A model generated the notes under the pieces. It was not told where the DNA came from. It saw nothing but the letters and a program-made list of their open reading frames with translations, and searched no databases. Of a stretch of DNA of 46,292 nt, positions 35,196-43,238 are shown in pieces. The translations under genes and the position numbers were made by a program. The stretch covers positions 1 through 46,292 of the forward strand of contig WHSZ01000050.1 of the NCBI GenBank assembly GCA_009379845.1, in the 5' to 3' direction. Position 1 is the stretch's first letter; every line of letters starts with the position of its first letter. Source of the stretch: Pseudonocardiaceae bacterium. Lineage in GTDB: Bacteria > Actinomycetota > Actinomycetes > Mycobacteriales > Pseudonocardiaceae.

Positions 35196-35735
35196 ATGAC
35201 GGCCGCCCGTTCGCGGGATGTCACCCGCGACCACGCTCCGGCTTGCGGCGTGCCGGCGTCGCGGCTCGACACGGCCGATCAGCTCACTACCTCGCTGGCC
35301 CGGTTCATGCGGCTGATCGCCCGCGCGAAAGCGCAGCTGAGCTCCGGCCACGAGGGCCTTGAGCACGCGGCCTTCGTACTGGTCGCGCACTTGGTCAACG
35401 AGGGGCCACGGCGGCTGACCACGCTCGCGGAGTCGGTGCTGTCCGATCCGTCCACGGTCAGCAGGCAAACCGCCGGGTTGGTAAGGCAGGGCCTGGTGGA
35501 GCGGCAGCCGGATCCGGAGGACGGCAGGGCCAGCCTGCTGGCGGCCACCGCGGAGGGGGAGCGGTTGTATCAGCGCGCACGGCACGACCGGGACGTCTAC
35601 GTCGCGCAAGCCCTCCGGCACTGGAATCAGCGGGACATCGAGCAGTTCGTGTCCCTGCTGGAGCGGCTGACCACGGATTTCGAGGCGTACACGCACGAGA
35701 ACGCGCTCGCCGCCGAGCACAGCGCGGCGCACTAG
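35196..35735 (+). CDS. MarR-family transcriptional regulator
   Basis: This 179-residue protein contains a winged helix: GPRRLTTLAESVLSDPSTVS, then RQTAGLVRQGLVERQPDPED and GRASLLAATAEGERL, the wing typical of MarR. It probably represses its own gene and the exporter gene 14 bases downstream, released by a small, often phenolic or antibiotic-like, ligand. I prefer the ATG at 35196, with AAGGAC upstream, over the in-frame start at 35163. Candidate operator sequences lie just upstream. Confidence 0.92.
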   Translation: MTAARSRDVTRDHAPACGVPASRLDTADQLTTSLARFMRLIARAKAQLSSGHEGLEHAAFVLVAHLVNEGPRRLTTLAESVLSDPSTVSRQTAGLVRQGLVERQPDPEDGRASLLAATAEGERLYQRARHDRDVYVAQALRHWNQRDIEQFVSLLERLTTDFEAYTHENALAAEHSAAH

Positions 35736-35749
35736 AAGAGGACCACTGA

Positions 35750-38350
35750 ATGACGTCGACCACCAGCAAGCCCGAAACGCCGGGGGAGAGTGTGGAGCAG
35801 TCCGCGGGATCGCTAACCCACAAGCAGATCCTGACGATTCTCGCCGGCCTGATGACGGGCATGTTCCTGGCCGCGCTCGACCAGACCATCGTGGGCACGT
35901 CGATCCGCACCATCGCCGACGACCTCAACGGGCTGAGCCTGCAGGCGTGGATCACCACCGCTTACCTGATCACCGCGACGATCGCGACACCGCTCTACGG
36001 CAAGCTCTCGGACATCTACGGCCGCAAGCCGTTCTACCTGGCGGCGATCTCGATATTCGTGCTCGGTTCGGTGGCCGCGACGTTCGCGCAGTCGATGTAC
36101 CAGCTGGCCGCGTTCCGCGCGGTGCAAGGGCTCGGGGCCGGCGGGCTGATGTCGCTGGCGCTCACGATCCTTGGCGACATCGTGCCGCCCCGGCGGCGGG
36201 CCAAGTACCAGGGTTTCTTCCTCGCGGTGTTCGGCACCTCCACCGTGGTGGGACCGGTGCTCGGCGGCTTCTTCGCCGGTCTGGACAGCCTGCTGGGAGT
36301 GGACGGCTGGCGCTGGGTGTTCCTGGTGAACGTGCCGCTCGGCATGCTCGCGCTGCTCGTGGTCGGCAAGGTGCTGAACGTGCCGCACGAGCGCCACGAT
36401 CACCGCATCGACTGGTGGGGCGGCCTGGCACTGGCCATCTGCCTGGTACCGCTGCTGCTGGTGGCCGAGCAGGGCAGGCAGTGGGGTTGGGACTCCACCC
36501 GCTCGCTGACCTGTTTCGGGATCGGCGCGGTCGGGTTGGTGTTGTTCCTGCTCATCGAGCGCGCGATGAAGGACGAGGCGCTGATCCCGCTGCGGTTGTT
36601 CCGCAACGCGACGTTCAGCGTGGCGATCCTTGGCGGGTTCATCGTCGGTATCGCGATGTTCGGCGCGATCATGCTGATCCCGCAATATCTGCAGATCGTG
36701 CAGGGCTACACGCCGACCGAATCCGGCTTGCTGATGCTGCCTTTGATGGGCGGGATCATGTCGGCTTCGGTGACCGCCGGACAGCTGACCTCCCGGACCG
36801 GGCGGTACAAGATCTTCCCGGTGATCGGTACCGCGCTGATGTCAACCGGCATGCTGCTGTTCGCGCAGGTCGAATGGAACAGCCCGGTGTGGCAGCCGAT
36901 GGTGTATATGTTCGTCATCGGCTTCGGGCTGGGTGGCTGCATGCAGACCCTGATCATCGCGGTGCAGAACGCCGGCCCGAAGCGGGACATGGGGGTCTCG
37001 ACCGCCTCTGCCACATTCTTCCGGCAGATCGGCGGAACCGCTGGCGTGGCGGTGTTCCTTTCCATCCTGTTCAGCACGCTGACCGACAACATCGCCACCG
37101 CGTTCCGCGACTCCGGGCTCTCCCCAGTCGCGATGCGCGGCGCCGGCGGCAATATCATGGAGGACTCGTCGTTCCTCCAGCAGCTGCCGATCGAGCAGGC
37201 GCGGCCGTTCTTCATCGGCTTCACCGAGTCGGTCAGCACGGTGTTCTACGTCGGCGCGGCGGTCGCGGCGCTGGGGTTCCTGGTGCTGCTGTTCATGCGA
37301 GAGATCCCGCTCAAGGACGGCGCCGCGGCCACCCCGGTGGAAGGCGGCGAGGCGCTGCTGGACGGTGCGGACACCGACGAGGAGGCGGTTCCGGATACGG
37401 CGGAGCAGTGGATCGAACCGGAGGCGGCCGAGCCGGTTGGGGTGGCGGCCGGCAACGGGCGGCACGCGACGGCCGAAGGTAACGGCGCGGGCGACGCGCG
37501 GCTGCTGGCCGCCAGCGGCCCGGTGGCCAGCCTCAGCGGTGGCAAGTTGGCCCACCGGACGGCCACCAGCATCAATGGCCGGGTGGTCCGCTCCGACGGC
37601 GAGGTGCTGGCCGACGCGGCGCTCACCCTGATCGACCCCGGCGGTCGGCAGATCGGCAGGGGGCGTTCCGGGCAGGACGGTTCGTACCGGCTGGCGGTGC
37701 CGGGCGCGGGCAGCTACGTGCTGATCGCCTCGGCGGACGCGCACCAGCCGGAAGCGTCCATGGTGACCGTCGGCGAGCAGCCGGTGGACCTCGAGCTGGT
37801 GCTGACCGGGACCAGCGGCCTCGCCGGCACGGTGATGGAGTCGCTGAGCGGGCATGCCGTACCCGGTGCCACGGTCACCCTTACCGACGGGCGCGGTGAG
37901 GTGGTCAGCGCCAAGATCACCGGCGAGACAGGGGACTACGCGTTCACCGAACTGGTGGCCGGCGGCTACACGCTGGTGGTAAGCGCCGAGCAGTACCGGC
38001 CGAGCGCGGTGACGGTGACCGTGCCAGGCACCGGGCAGACACGCCAGGACGTGGAACTCGTCGGCGGCGCCCGGTTGCACGGCGTGGCCCGCACCGGCGA
38101 AGACGGCCGGGCGGTGGCCGACGCGCGGATCACGCTGCTCGACGCGAACGGGAACGTGATGGGTGTGACGATCACCGGGCCGTCCGGCGAGTACCAGTTC
38201 ACCGATCTGCCGGACGGCGAGTACACGGTGATCGCGAGTGGGTACCCGCCGGTGGCGAGCACCCTGCGGGTCGAGCCCGGTGAGCGCGGCGAGCACGATG
38301 TGCGGCTCGGCTACCCGGAGAACGACACGGCCACCCGGAACGAATCGTGA
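35750..38350 (+). CDS. DHA2-type MFS multidrug exporter with three C-terminal carboxypeptidase-regulatory-like domains
   Basis: This 866-residue protein is about 350 residues longer than a usual EmrB/QacA exporter. Residues 1 to about 520 form the MFS part, with LAALDQTIVGTSIRTIADDL and KLSDIYGRKPFYLAAI near the N-terminus and about 14 hydrophobic segments. An acidic linker follows. Three beta-sandwich repeats start near residues 607, 690 and 775: INGRVVRSDGEVLADAALTL, LAGTVMESLSGHAVPGATVT and LHGVARTGEDGRAVADARIT, with GSYRL, GDYAF and GEYQF turns. Such repeats occur in cell-surface and secreted proteins. Their role on an exporter is unknown; partner docking or ligand capture is a guess. It is co-transcribed with marR, and its stop overlaps a 43-codon remnant gene. 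Confidence 0.9.
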   Translation: MTSTTSKPETPGESVEQSAGSLTHKQILTILAGLMTGMFLAALDQTIVGTSIRTIADDLNGLSLQAWITTAYLITATIATPLYGKLSDIYGRKPFYLAAISIFVLGSVAATFAQSMYQLAAFRAVQGLGAGGLMSLALTILGDIVPPRRRAKYQGFFLAVFGTSTVVGPVLGGFFAGLDSLLGVDGWRWVFLVNVPLGMLALLVVGKVLNVPHERHDHRIDWWGGLALAICLVPLLLVAEQGRQWGWDSTRSLTCFGIGAVGLVLFLLIERAMKDEALIPLRLFRNATFSVAILGGFIVGIAMFGAIMLIPQYLQIVQGYTPTESGLLMLPLMGGIMSASVTAGQLTSRTGRYKIFPVIGTALMSTGMLLFAQVEWNSPVWQPMVYMFVIGFGLGGCMQTLIIAVQNAGPKRDMGVSTASATFFRQIGGTAGVAVFLSILFSTLTDNIATAFRDSGLSPVAMRGAGGNIMEDSSFLQQLPIEQARPFFIGFTESVSTVFYVGAAVAALGFLVLLFMREIPLKDGAAATPVEGGEALLDGADTDEEAVPDTAEQWIEPEAAEPVGVAAGNGRHATAEGNGAGDARLLAASGPVASLSGGKLAHRTATSINGRVVRSDGEVLADAALTLIDPGGRQIGRGRSGQDGSYRLAVPGAGSYVLIASADAHQPEASMVTVGEQPVDLELVLTGTSGLAGTVMESLSGHAVPGATVTLTDGRGEVVSAKITGETGDYAFTELVAGGYTLVVSAEQYRPSAVTVTVPGTGQTRQDVELVGGARLHGVARTGEDGRAVADARITLLDANGNVMGVTITGPSGEYQFTDLPDGEYTVIASGYPPVASTLRVEPGERGEHDVRLGYPENDTATRNES

Positions 38351-38478
38351 CGCCTGAGCTGACCGCGAGGGTGCGCGGCGGCGACGGCTTCCGGGCGGGT
38401 ATCGCGGCGGTCGGCACCACGTTACGGGTGAACCTGGATGTCCAGCTGGTGCGGGGCGAACTCGCCGGGCCGGACTGA
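38347..38478 (+). pseudogene. Probable yceI-family remnant with internal deletion
   Basis: This 43-codon reading frame starts with GTG overlapping the exporter stop (GTGA). Its first 14 residues, VTPELTARVRGGDG, look like the start of a regulatory-like domain. The last 29, including GIAAVGTTLRVNLDVQLVRG, match the C-terminal strand pattern of YceI-family lipid-binding proteins as I remember them. My reading is that an in-frame deletion joined the two ends of a once larger gene. It could instead be a real small protein. Confidence 0.45.
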
Positions 38479-38544
38479 TCGTTTAACATCGCCGCGTTGG
38501 CTAACACGTCGCTCGTGGTAACCGATTTCATGGTTGGAACCGTG

Positions 38545-38565
38545 TCGGGCGATATCAGCGCCCGA
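38545..38565. terminator. Hairpin before the small hypothetical gene
   Basis: Perfect arms TCGGGCG and CGCCCGA have a 7-base loop. It lies 67 bases after the yceI remnant and just before the next start, so it may end the exporter operon. Confidence 0.4.
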
Positions 38566-38579
38566 ACCCTCGACGAGCG

Positions 38580-38798
38580 ATGAGAGCGATGAACACCGAG
38601 TTCGACAGTGATCCCGCGGCGGCCGAACCCCCGCCGCCGCCGACGACTCCGTGCACCGTGGTGTGGAGTCAGGGGCGAGCGTTCGTCTTGGAGGAGACGC
38701 ACGGTCGGACGAGCTGGGTCGGGTTCGACCACCGCGGACGCCCGCAGTCACTCAGCGCGTCGGATCTGCAGCGTCGTGGGTGGAGCCGGCATCGCTAA
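38580..38798 (+). CDS. Small conserved-looking hypothetical protein
   Basis: This 72-residue protein (69 if it starts at the ATG at 38589) has a Pro-rich N-terminal part, EPPPPPTTPCTVVW. A compact domain follows: FVLEETHGRTSWVGFDHRGR and SLSASDLQRRGWSRHR. It has no signal peptide or membrane segment. Base composition and codon use fit a real gene, and it lies next to the phosphatidyltransferase gene on the same strand. Function unknown. Confidence 0.55.
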   Translation: MRAMNTEFDSDPAAAEPPPPPTTPCTVVWSQGRAFVLEETHGRTSWVGFDHRGRPQSLSASDLQRRGWSRHR

Positions 38799-38842
38799 CC
38801 GCGCCCGGTAACCGGGCCGTTCGGGTATGGCAGGCTGAGCCC

Positions 38843-39430
38843 GTGCAGCAGGGATCCGACCGGGTGTGGACGATTCCGAACCTGCTGAGCATATTGCGGC
38901 TGGCCGGTGTTCCGGTGTTCCTGTGGTTGCTTCTCGGCCCCGAGGAAGACGGCTGGGCGCTGGCGCTACTGGTGGCAAGCGCGGCGACCGACTGGCTGGA
39001 CGGCAAGCTGGCCCGCTGGCTCAATCAGACCAGCCGGTTCGGCGTGCTGCTGGATCCGGCCGCCGACCGGCTGTACATCTTCGCCACCCTGCTTGCCTTC
39101 GTGCTGCGGGAGATCCTGCCGCTGTGGGTGGCGCTGGTGCTCGTGGGGCGGGAGCTGCTCGTTGGGCTGTGCCTTCCGCTGCTGCGCCGCGCCGGTTATC
39201 GCCCGCCCGAGGTCACCTACGTGGGCAAGGCGGCGACGTTCTGCCTGATGTACGCGTTCCCGCTGCTGCTGCTCGTGCAGGGCGAGTCGACGGCCGCGGC
39301 GATTTTCCGGCCGATCGCGTACGCGTTCATGGTGTGGGGTGGTGTGCTGCACCTCTGGTCCGGCGCGCTGTACGTGACACAGACGGTCAAGGCACTGGGC
39401 ACTCCGATCGCCGGAAGGGCCTCGGGTTAA
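38843..39430 (+). CDS. CDP-alcohol phosphatidyltransferase (PgsA-like)
   Basis: This 195-residue membrane enzyme has the family motif, D(x2)DG(x2)AR(x7-8)G(x3)D(x3)D, in TDWLDGKLARWLNQTSRFG followed by LLDPAADR. It begins VWTIPNLLSILRLAGVPVFL, typical of phosphatidylglycerophosphate synthase-like proteins. It joins CDP-diacylglycerol to an alcohol, probably glycerol 3-phosphate, in the membrane. The frame extends upstream to 38651, but the GTG at 38843 fits the family N-terminus and avoids the preceding gene. In M. tuberculosis pgsA2 lies a few genes before gcvH, which supports the assignment. Confidence 0.9.
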   Translation: MQQGSDRVWTIPNLLSILRLAGVPVFLWLLLGPEEDGWALALLVASAATDWLDGKLARWLNQTSRFGVLLDPAADRLYIFATLLAFVLREILPLWVALVLVGRELLVGLCLPLLRRAGYRPPEVTYVGKAATFCLMYAFPLLLLVQGESTAAAIFRPIAYAFMVWGGVLHLWSGALYVTQTVKALGTPIAGRASG

Positions 39431-39603
39431 CCTCGGTACGCGGCGACGGCGTTGGCACCGGGGTCAGCAGGGTTGGCCGTGCCGGTAGCCAGGGGGCCAC
39501 CTTGCAGGCCGATTCTGGCGCCACATACGCTTCCGGCCACACAAGATGATCAGGATGATCACGCTTGCCGATCGATGTTCGGGCTCGACGAGAGGATGTA
39601 TCG

Positions 39604-39990
39604 GTGACACCCGAGGAGCTGAAGTACACCGAGGAGCACGAGTGGGTCGCCAGCCCCACGAATGGTTCCGTGCGAATCGGCGTCACGGACTACGCGCAGA
39701 CGCAACTCGGTGACGTGGTGTTCGTGCAGCTACCGGAGACCGGTCAGAAGGTCGCCGCCGGTGATTCGCTCGGCGAGATCGAATCCACCAAGAGCGTGTC
39801 CGAGGTTTACGCGCCGCTGGACGGTGAGGTCACCGCCGTGAACGACGCGCTGGCCGAGACGCCCGAGTTGATCAACAGCGATCCGTACGGGGAGGGCTGG
39901 ATGTTCGAGATCGCGCTTGACGACGAGGCGGCGCTGGACACCCTGCTCGATGCGGAGGCTTATCAGCGATTGATCGACGAGAACGCGTAA
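39604..39990 (+). CDS. gcvH: Glycine cleavage system H protein
   Basis: This 128-residue lipoyl carrier shuttles the aminomethyl group between the P and T proteins. The lipoylated Lys is at residue 63 in GEIESTKSVSEVYAPLDGEV. It begins with LKYTEEHEWV, typical of GcvH. The GTG at 39604 is preferred, with GAGAGGATG ahead; an ATG at 39565 is in frame. The gene for the P protein is 3.2 kb downstream. No T protein gene is in the window. Confidence 0.96.
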   Translation: MTPEELKYTEEHEWVASPTNGSVRIGVTDYAQTQLGDVVFVQLPETGQKVAAGDSLGEIESTKSVSEVYAPLDGEVTAVNDALAETPELINSDPYGEGWMFEIALDDEAALDTLLDAEAYQRLIDENA

Positions 39991-40147
39991 TTCTCGCGCC
40001 TGCGACAGCGATGGTCGAGGGTGGCTCGCCCCCGCAGGTCGGTGCGGCTGACTGGGGGAGGGCTCGTGAGTCCGGATCGATCCCGCACGGTACGTTGAGT
40101 CGTATTGGCTGTACTTAAGCGGAATCCAACATCGTAGAGGAGCTCAG

Positions 40148-40609
40148 GTGAGCACGAACGACGGGCCCGACGTTCCCCCGGAGCAATCTCCGGAGCGGAC
40201 TTCCGTCTTCCGGGCTGACTTCCTTTCGGAAGAGGGCACCGAGGCGCCGACTCCGGAGCCGTCGGTTGCCGGTGTCGACGCGCTGCCGGCCGGTTCCGCG
40301 CTACTGGTGGTGAAGCGTGGGCCGAACGCGGGCTCTCGGTTCCTGCTCGACCGCGACACCACGAGTGCTGGCCGGCACCCGGACAGCGACATCTTTCTCG
40401 ATGACGTCACGGTGTCCAGGCGGCACGCGGAGTTTCGGCGTGAGGGCGGCGAATTCGTGGTGATCGACGTCGGCAGTTTGAACGGCACCTACGTGAATCG
40501 CGAGCCGGTGGACCAGGCCGTCCTTGCCGGCGGCGACGAGGTGCAGATCGGCAAGTTCCGCCTGGTCTTCCTGACCGGCCCAGGGTCCGGGGGCCAGGGG
40601 GCGCAGTGA
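40148..40609 (+). CDS. garA: FHA-domain metabolic regulator GarA/OdhI
   Basis: This 153-residue protein has the N-terminal phosphorylation motif TSVFRADFLSEEG (from residue 18). The FHA domain follows: LLVVKRGPNAGSRFLLDRDT, SAGRHPDSDIFLDDVTVSRR, GSLNGTYVNREPV. In mycobacteria and corynebacteria the unphosphorylated protein inhibits 2-oxoglutarate dehydrogenase and stimulates glutamate synthase. Phosphorylation by PknG/PknB switches it off. The usual motif has two adjacent Thr (ETTSVF); here it reads ERTSVF, so the first, PknG-type Thr is Arg17 and only Thr18 remains. GAGGAGCTCAG precedes the GTG start. Confidence 0.95.
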   Translation: MSTNDGPDVPPEQSPERTSVFRADFLSEEGTEAPTPEPSVAGVDALPAGSALLVVKRGPNAGSRFLLDRDTTSAGRHPDSDIFLDDVTVSRRHAEFRREGGEFVVIDVGSLNGTYVNREPVDQAVLAGGDEVQIGKFRLVFLTGPGSGGQGAQ

Positions 40610-41349
40610 CGGCGGCCGGGCGGCCACAACGTGACGGCCTGAGCATCGGGGCGGTACTGGCGCAGCTGCGTACCGAGTTCCCCGATGTCACGATCTCGAA
40701 GATCCGGTTCCTCGAGTCCGAGGGGCTGGTTCAGCCTGGCCGCACGCCCGCCGGCTATCGCCAGTTCACCGCGGCGGACGTGGAGCGGTTGCGCTTCGTG
40801 CTGTCCGCGCAGCGAGACCATTACCTTCCGCTGAAGGTGATCAAGGAACAGTTGGACGCCGCGGACCGTGGCGTGGAGCCGGCCGTGCCGACCTCGAAGG
40901 TCCTGCCACGCAACCTGGTGGCCATGCGCGCCGAACGGGACGGCATGCCGAACGCGGACGATTTCGGTACCGACCACGAAGTCCGGGTCACCCGGGAAGA
41001 ACTGCTCGCCGATGCGGGGATCGACAAGGGCATGCTCGCCGAATTGGAGCAGTACGGTTTGGTACGCCCGGGGGCGGCCGGTTTCTACGACCGGGACGCC
41101 GTGCAGGTGGCCAAGACCGTTCGGTCGATGACCGAATACGGCATCGAGCCGAGGCATCTGCGGGCTTTTCGTGCTTCGGCCGACCGCGAAGTCGGGCTGC
41201 TTGAACAGATCGTGACGCCGACGTATCGGCAACGAGATCCGGATGCGCGAGGTCGCGCGGACGAACAGGTGCGGCAGTTGGCTGCCCTGTCGGTCACGCT
41301 GCACACCTTGTTGGTCAAGACCGGCATTCGGCGTGTCGCCGGTGGGTGA
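40606..41349 (+). CDS. ftsR: MerR-family regulator, FtsR/Rv1828-like
   Basis: This 247-residue protein has an N-terminal MerR winged helix: LSIGAVLAQLRTEFPDVTIS, KIRFLESEGLVQPGRTPAGY, then RQFTAADVERLRFVLSAQRD. A second helical domain with LLADAGIDKGMLAELEQYGL follows. The GTG overlaps the garA stop (GTGA). In corynebacteria the gene beside odhI encodes FtsR, an activator of the cell-division gene ftsZ. Gene order and sequence make this the same family. A hairpin follows about 90 bases downstream. Confidence 0.88.
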   Translation: MTAAGRPQRDGLSIGAVLAQLRTEFPDVTISKIRFLESEGLVQPGRTPAGYRQFTAADVERLRFVLSAQRDHYLPLKVIKEQLDAADRGVEPAVPTSKVLPRNLVAMRAERDGMPNADDFGTDHEVRVTREELLADAGIDKGMLAELEQYGLVRPGAAGFYDRDAVQVAKTVRSMTEYGIEPRHLRAFRASADREVGLLEQIVTPTYRQRDPDARGRADEQVRQLAALSVTLHTLLVKTGIRRVAGG

Positions 41350-41438
41350 TACTGCCGATGAGACCTGCGCCCCTTGGCCCATTTCGAGGAGTCGGCACCG
41401 ACTAGGATCGTGTATACAGGCGGATTACCGGAAATAGC

Positions 41439-41455
41439 CTCGGCGATCCGCCGAG
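41439..41455 (+). terminator. Hairpin after ftsR
   Basis: A perfect 7-base stem CTCGGCG / CGCCGAG with a 3-base loop lies in the 216-base gap before the DUF151 gene. Termination is likely but not certain. Confidence 0.45.
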
Positions 41456-41565
41456 CGATCGGCCCTATTGACGGGTAGCGTCGGGAATGTCGATGCGGGA
41501 TCCTCGTTGTTGAGCGGGGACGCTGTGTTGCTCGATCCGGACGCGGATGAGGGAGGCGAGGCCCG

Positions 41566-42039
41566 ATGAGCGAGATGCGCGTCGTCGGCGTGCGGGTAGA
41601 GCTACCCGCGAATCAGCCGATCCTGCTGCTGCGCGAAACGGACGGCGAGCGGTACCTGCCGATCTGGATCGGCTCGGTCGAGGCGACCGCCATCGCGCTC
41701 GAGCAACAGGGTGTCCGTCCGGCTCGGCCTCTGACCCATGACCTGCTCAAAGACGTGATCGGGGCGCTCGGCAGGGAGCTGGAGCAGATCCGGATCACGG
41801 ACCTGCGAGAAGGCACCTTCTTCGCCGAACTCGTCTTCGACGGGGACGTCCGGGTGTCCGCGCGGCCGAGCGACTCGGTGGCCCTCGCGTTGCGGATCGG
41901 GGTGCCGATCCACGCCGACGATGCCGTGCTCGAGGAGGCCGGGTTGATCATTCCGGACGAGCAGGAGGACGAGGTGGAGAAGTTCAGGGAGTTCCTCGAC
42001 TCCGTCTCCCCGGAGGATTTTCGCGGCGCCGATACCTGA
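41566..42039 (+). CDS. DUF151 bifunctional nuclease-family protein (Rv1829-like)
   Basis: This 157-residue protein begins MSEMRVVGVRVELPANQPILLL, then RYLPIWIGSVEATAIALEQQGVRPARPLTHDLL (quoted in part: PIWIGSVEATAIALEQQG) and ARPSDSVALALRIGVPI. These are hallmark segments of the DUF151 fold. Plant and bacterial members have been reported to have nuclease activity, but the role in actinobacteria is unclear. GGGAGGCGAGG lies before the ATG. Position between the two MerR genes matches the mycobacterial order. Confidence 0.92.
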   Translation: MSEMRVVGVRVELPANQPILLLRETDGERYLPIWIGSVEATAIALEQQGVRPARPLTHDLLKDVIGALGRELEQIRITDLREGTFFAELVFDGDVRVSARPSDSVALALRIGVPIHADDAVLEEAGLIIPDEQEDEVEKFREFLDSVSPEDFRGADT

Positions 42040-42119
42040 TTGAGACGTTGCTGGCCTACGGCGATGCCCAGGTCACGATACAGTCTCGACTTCAGGTTTA
42101 GGTTCACGGCGTGTTCGCG

Positions 42120-42148
42120 TTGACCCCGTTACCTGACCCCTCTAACGT
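42120..42148 (+). promoter_or_regulatory. Predicted promoter of the second MerR gene
   Basis: TTGACC (42120-42125) and TAACGT (42143-42148) are separated by exactly 17 bases. Expected transcription starts near 42155, giving a leader of about 130 bases. AGGTTTAGGTT just upstream (42094-42104) may be a regulator half-site pair. Confidence 0.55.
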
Positions 42149-42282
42149 CATTGCTAAGTGAATCGCGGCGATGTGATTCGCCGGTGGGGCGCCGGTGAAG
42201 TCGCCGAGGTTGCCGACTATCGGCCCGAGGGTGGGCCGGTGGTCTCGCTGCCGGCCGCCAGGTCGGGCGAGGGGAGGCAGGC

Positions 42283-42849
42283 GTGGTCGACGAAGAGCCG
42301 TTCGGTGTCGAGTCGGATGGGCAGGAAGCCCTGTTCCCTGACGCCTCGTACCCGGATGAGCTGGTGGGGTATCGCGGTCCGGCGGCGTGCCAGATCGCCG
42401 GGATCACCTACCGGCAGCTCGACTACTGGGCCCGGACCGGGCTGATCTCGCCGTCGATCCGCACCGCGGCCGGGTCGGGCAGCCAGCGGCTGTACTCGTT
42501 CAAAGACGTACTCGTCCTCAAGATCGTGAAGCGGCTGCTGGACACCGGGGTGTCGCTGCAGAACATCCGGGTGGCCGTCGATCACCTGCGCCAACGGGGT
42601 GTGCGGGACCTGGCGAAAATCACGCTGTTCTCGGATGGTACTACGGTGTACGAATGCACCTCGCCCGAGGAGGTCGTGGACCTGCTGCAGGGCGGGCAAG
42701 GCGTATTCGGTATCGCGGTGAGCGGGGCGATGCGCGAGATCACCGGCACCATTCACGAGTTCCCCGCGGAACGTGCGGACGGCGGCGAACTCGAACCGGT
42801 GGTCGAAGACGAGCTCTCCCAGCGCCGCCGCACGCGGGCGACCGGCTGA
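42283..42849 (+). CDS. MerR-family regulator (Rv1830-like)
   Basis: This 188-residue protein has the MerR helix-turn-helix GYRGPAACQIAGITYRQLDY and RTAAGSGSQRLYSFKDVLVL. A coiled helix follows with VSLQNIRVAVDHLRQRGVRD. Its C-terminal part contains LAKITLFSDGTTVYECTSPE. The mycobacterial counterpart has been linked to cell division. The GTG at 42283 is supported by GGGGAGGCAG upstream. No metal-binding Cys are evident. Confidence 0.9.
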   Translation: MVDEEPFGVESDGQEALFPDASYPDELVGYRGPAACQIAGITYRQLDYWARTGLISPSIRTAAGSGSQRLYSFKDVLVLKIVKRLLDTGVSLQNIRVAVDHLRQRGVRDLAKITLFSDGTTVYECTSPEEVVDLLQGGQGVFGIAVSGAMREITGTIHEFPAERADGGELEPVVEDELSQRRRTRATG

Positions 42850-42964
42850 CCCAGTCCGGCCGCCGACGGTGCCGCCCTGTCGATGAGAAATCGTGGTTTA
42901 TGGCTCGTGCCGGATCCGTAAACCGGAAGCTACGCGGTATCCTGCAGGAGTAGTCGTAGAGCCC

Positions 42965-43212
42965 ACGCGGGAGAGTTCGGGTTAGACCCGACGCCGAAGG
43001 AGCAAATCCTCCCCGAGAACCTCTCAGGCGCATGGACCGCGTGGACGAGACGCCTCTGGAAAGTGGGTCACAAAGGTGACCCCGCCGACGGTGCAAGCCC
43101 GGCGCATGCACACCGCTGAAGCGGGTACGGGCATCGGGTGAAGCTCTCAGGCGCTCGCGCGTGAGCGGAGACAGAGGGGGAGGGCGATAGGCGGCGCCCG
43201 CAACGGCGCCGC
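42965..43212 (+). ncRNA. Tandem glycine riboswitch with expression-platform hairpin
   Basis: The first aptamer (about 42965-43061) shows GCGGGAGAGTTCGGG, GCCGAAGGAGCAA and CTCTCAGGC. The second (about 43062-43183) shows CCGACGGTGCAAGC, CTCTCAGGCGC and GACAGAGGGGG. A perfect stem GCGGCGCC / GGCGCCGC (43191-43198 and 43205-43212) follows just before the gcvP ribosome-binding site. Glycine binding should turn on gcvP, the next gene. The 390-base gap 42850-43238 holds nothing else that I recognise. Confidence 0.92.
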
Positions 43213-43238
43213 TCGGCCCGACCTGCGGAGGCGTTGCA

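Noticed and set aside
35750..38350. MFS exporter considered as the missing sulfoacetate importer
   Set aside because: It is a DHA2 drug-exporter type under MarR control, distant from the sulfonate genes.
39552..39568. Tandem GATGATCA repeat before gcvH
   Set aside because: Two short copies only, with no clear promoter relation; too weak to call.
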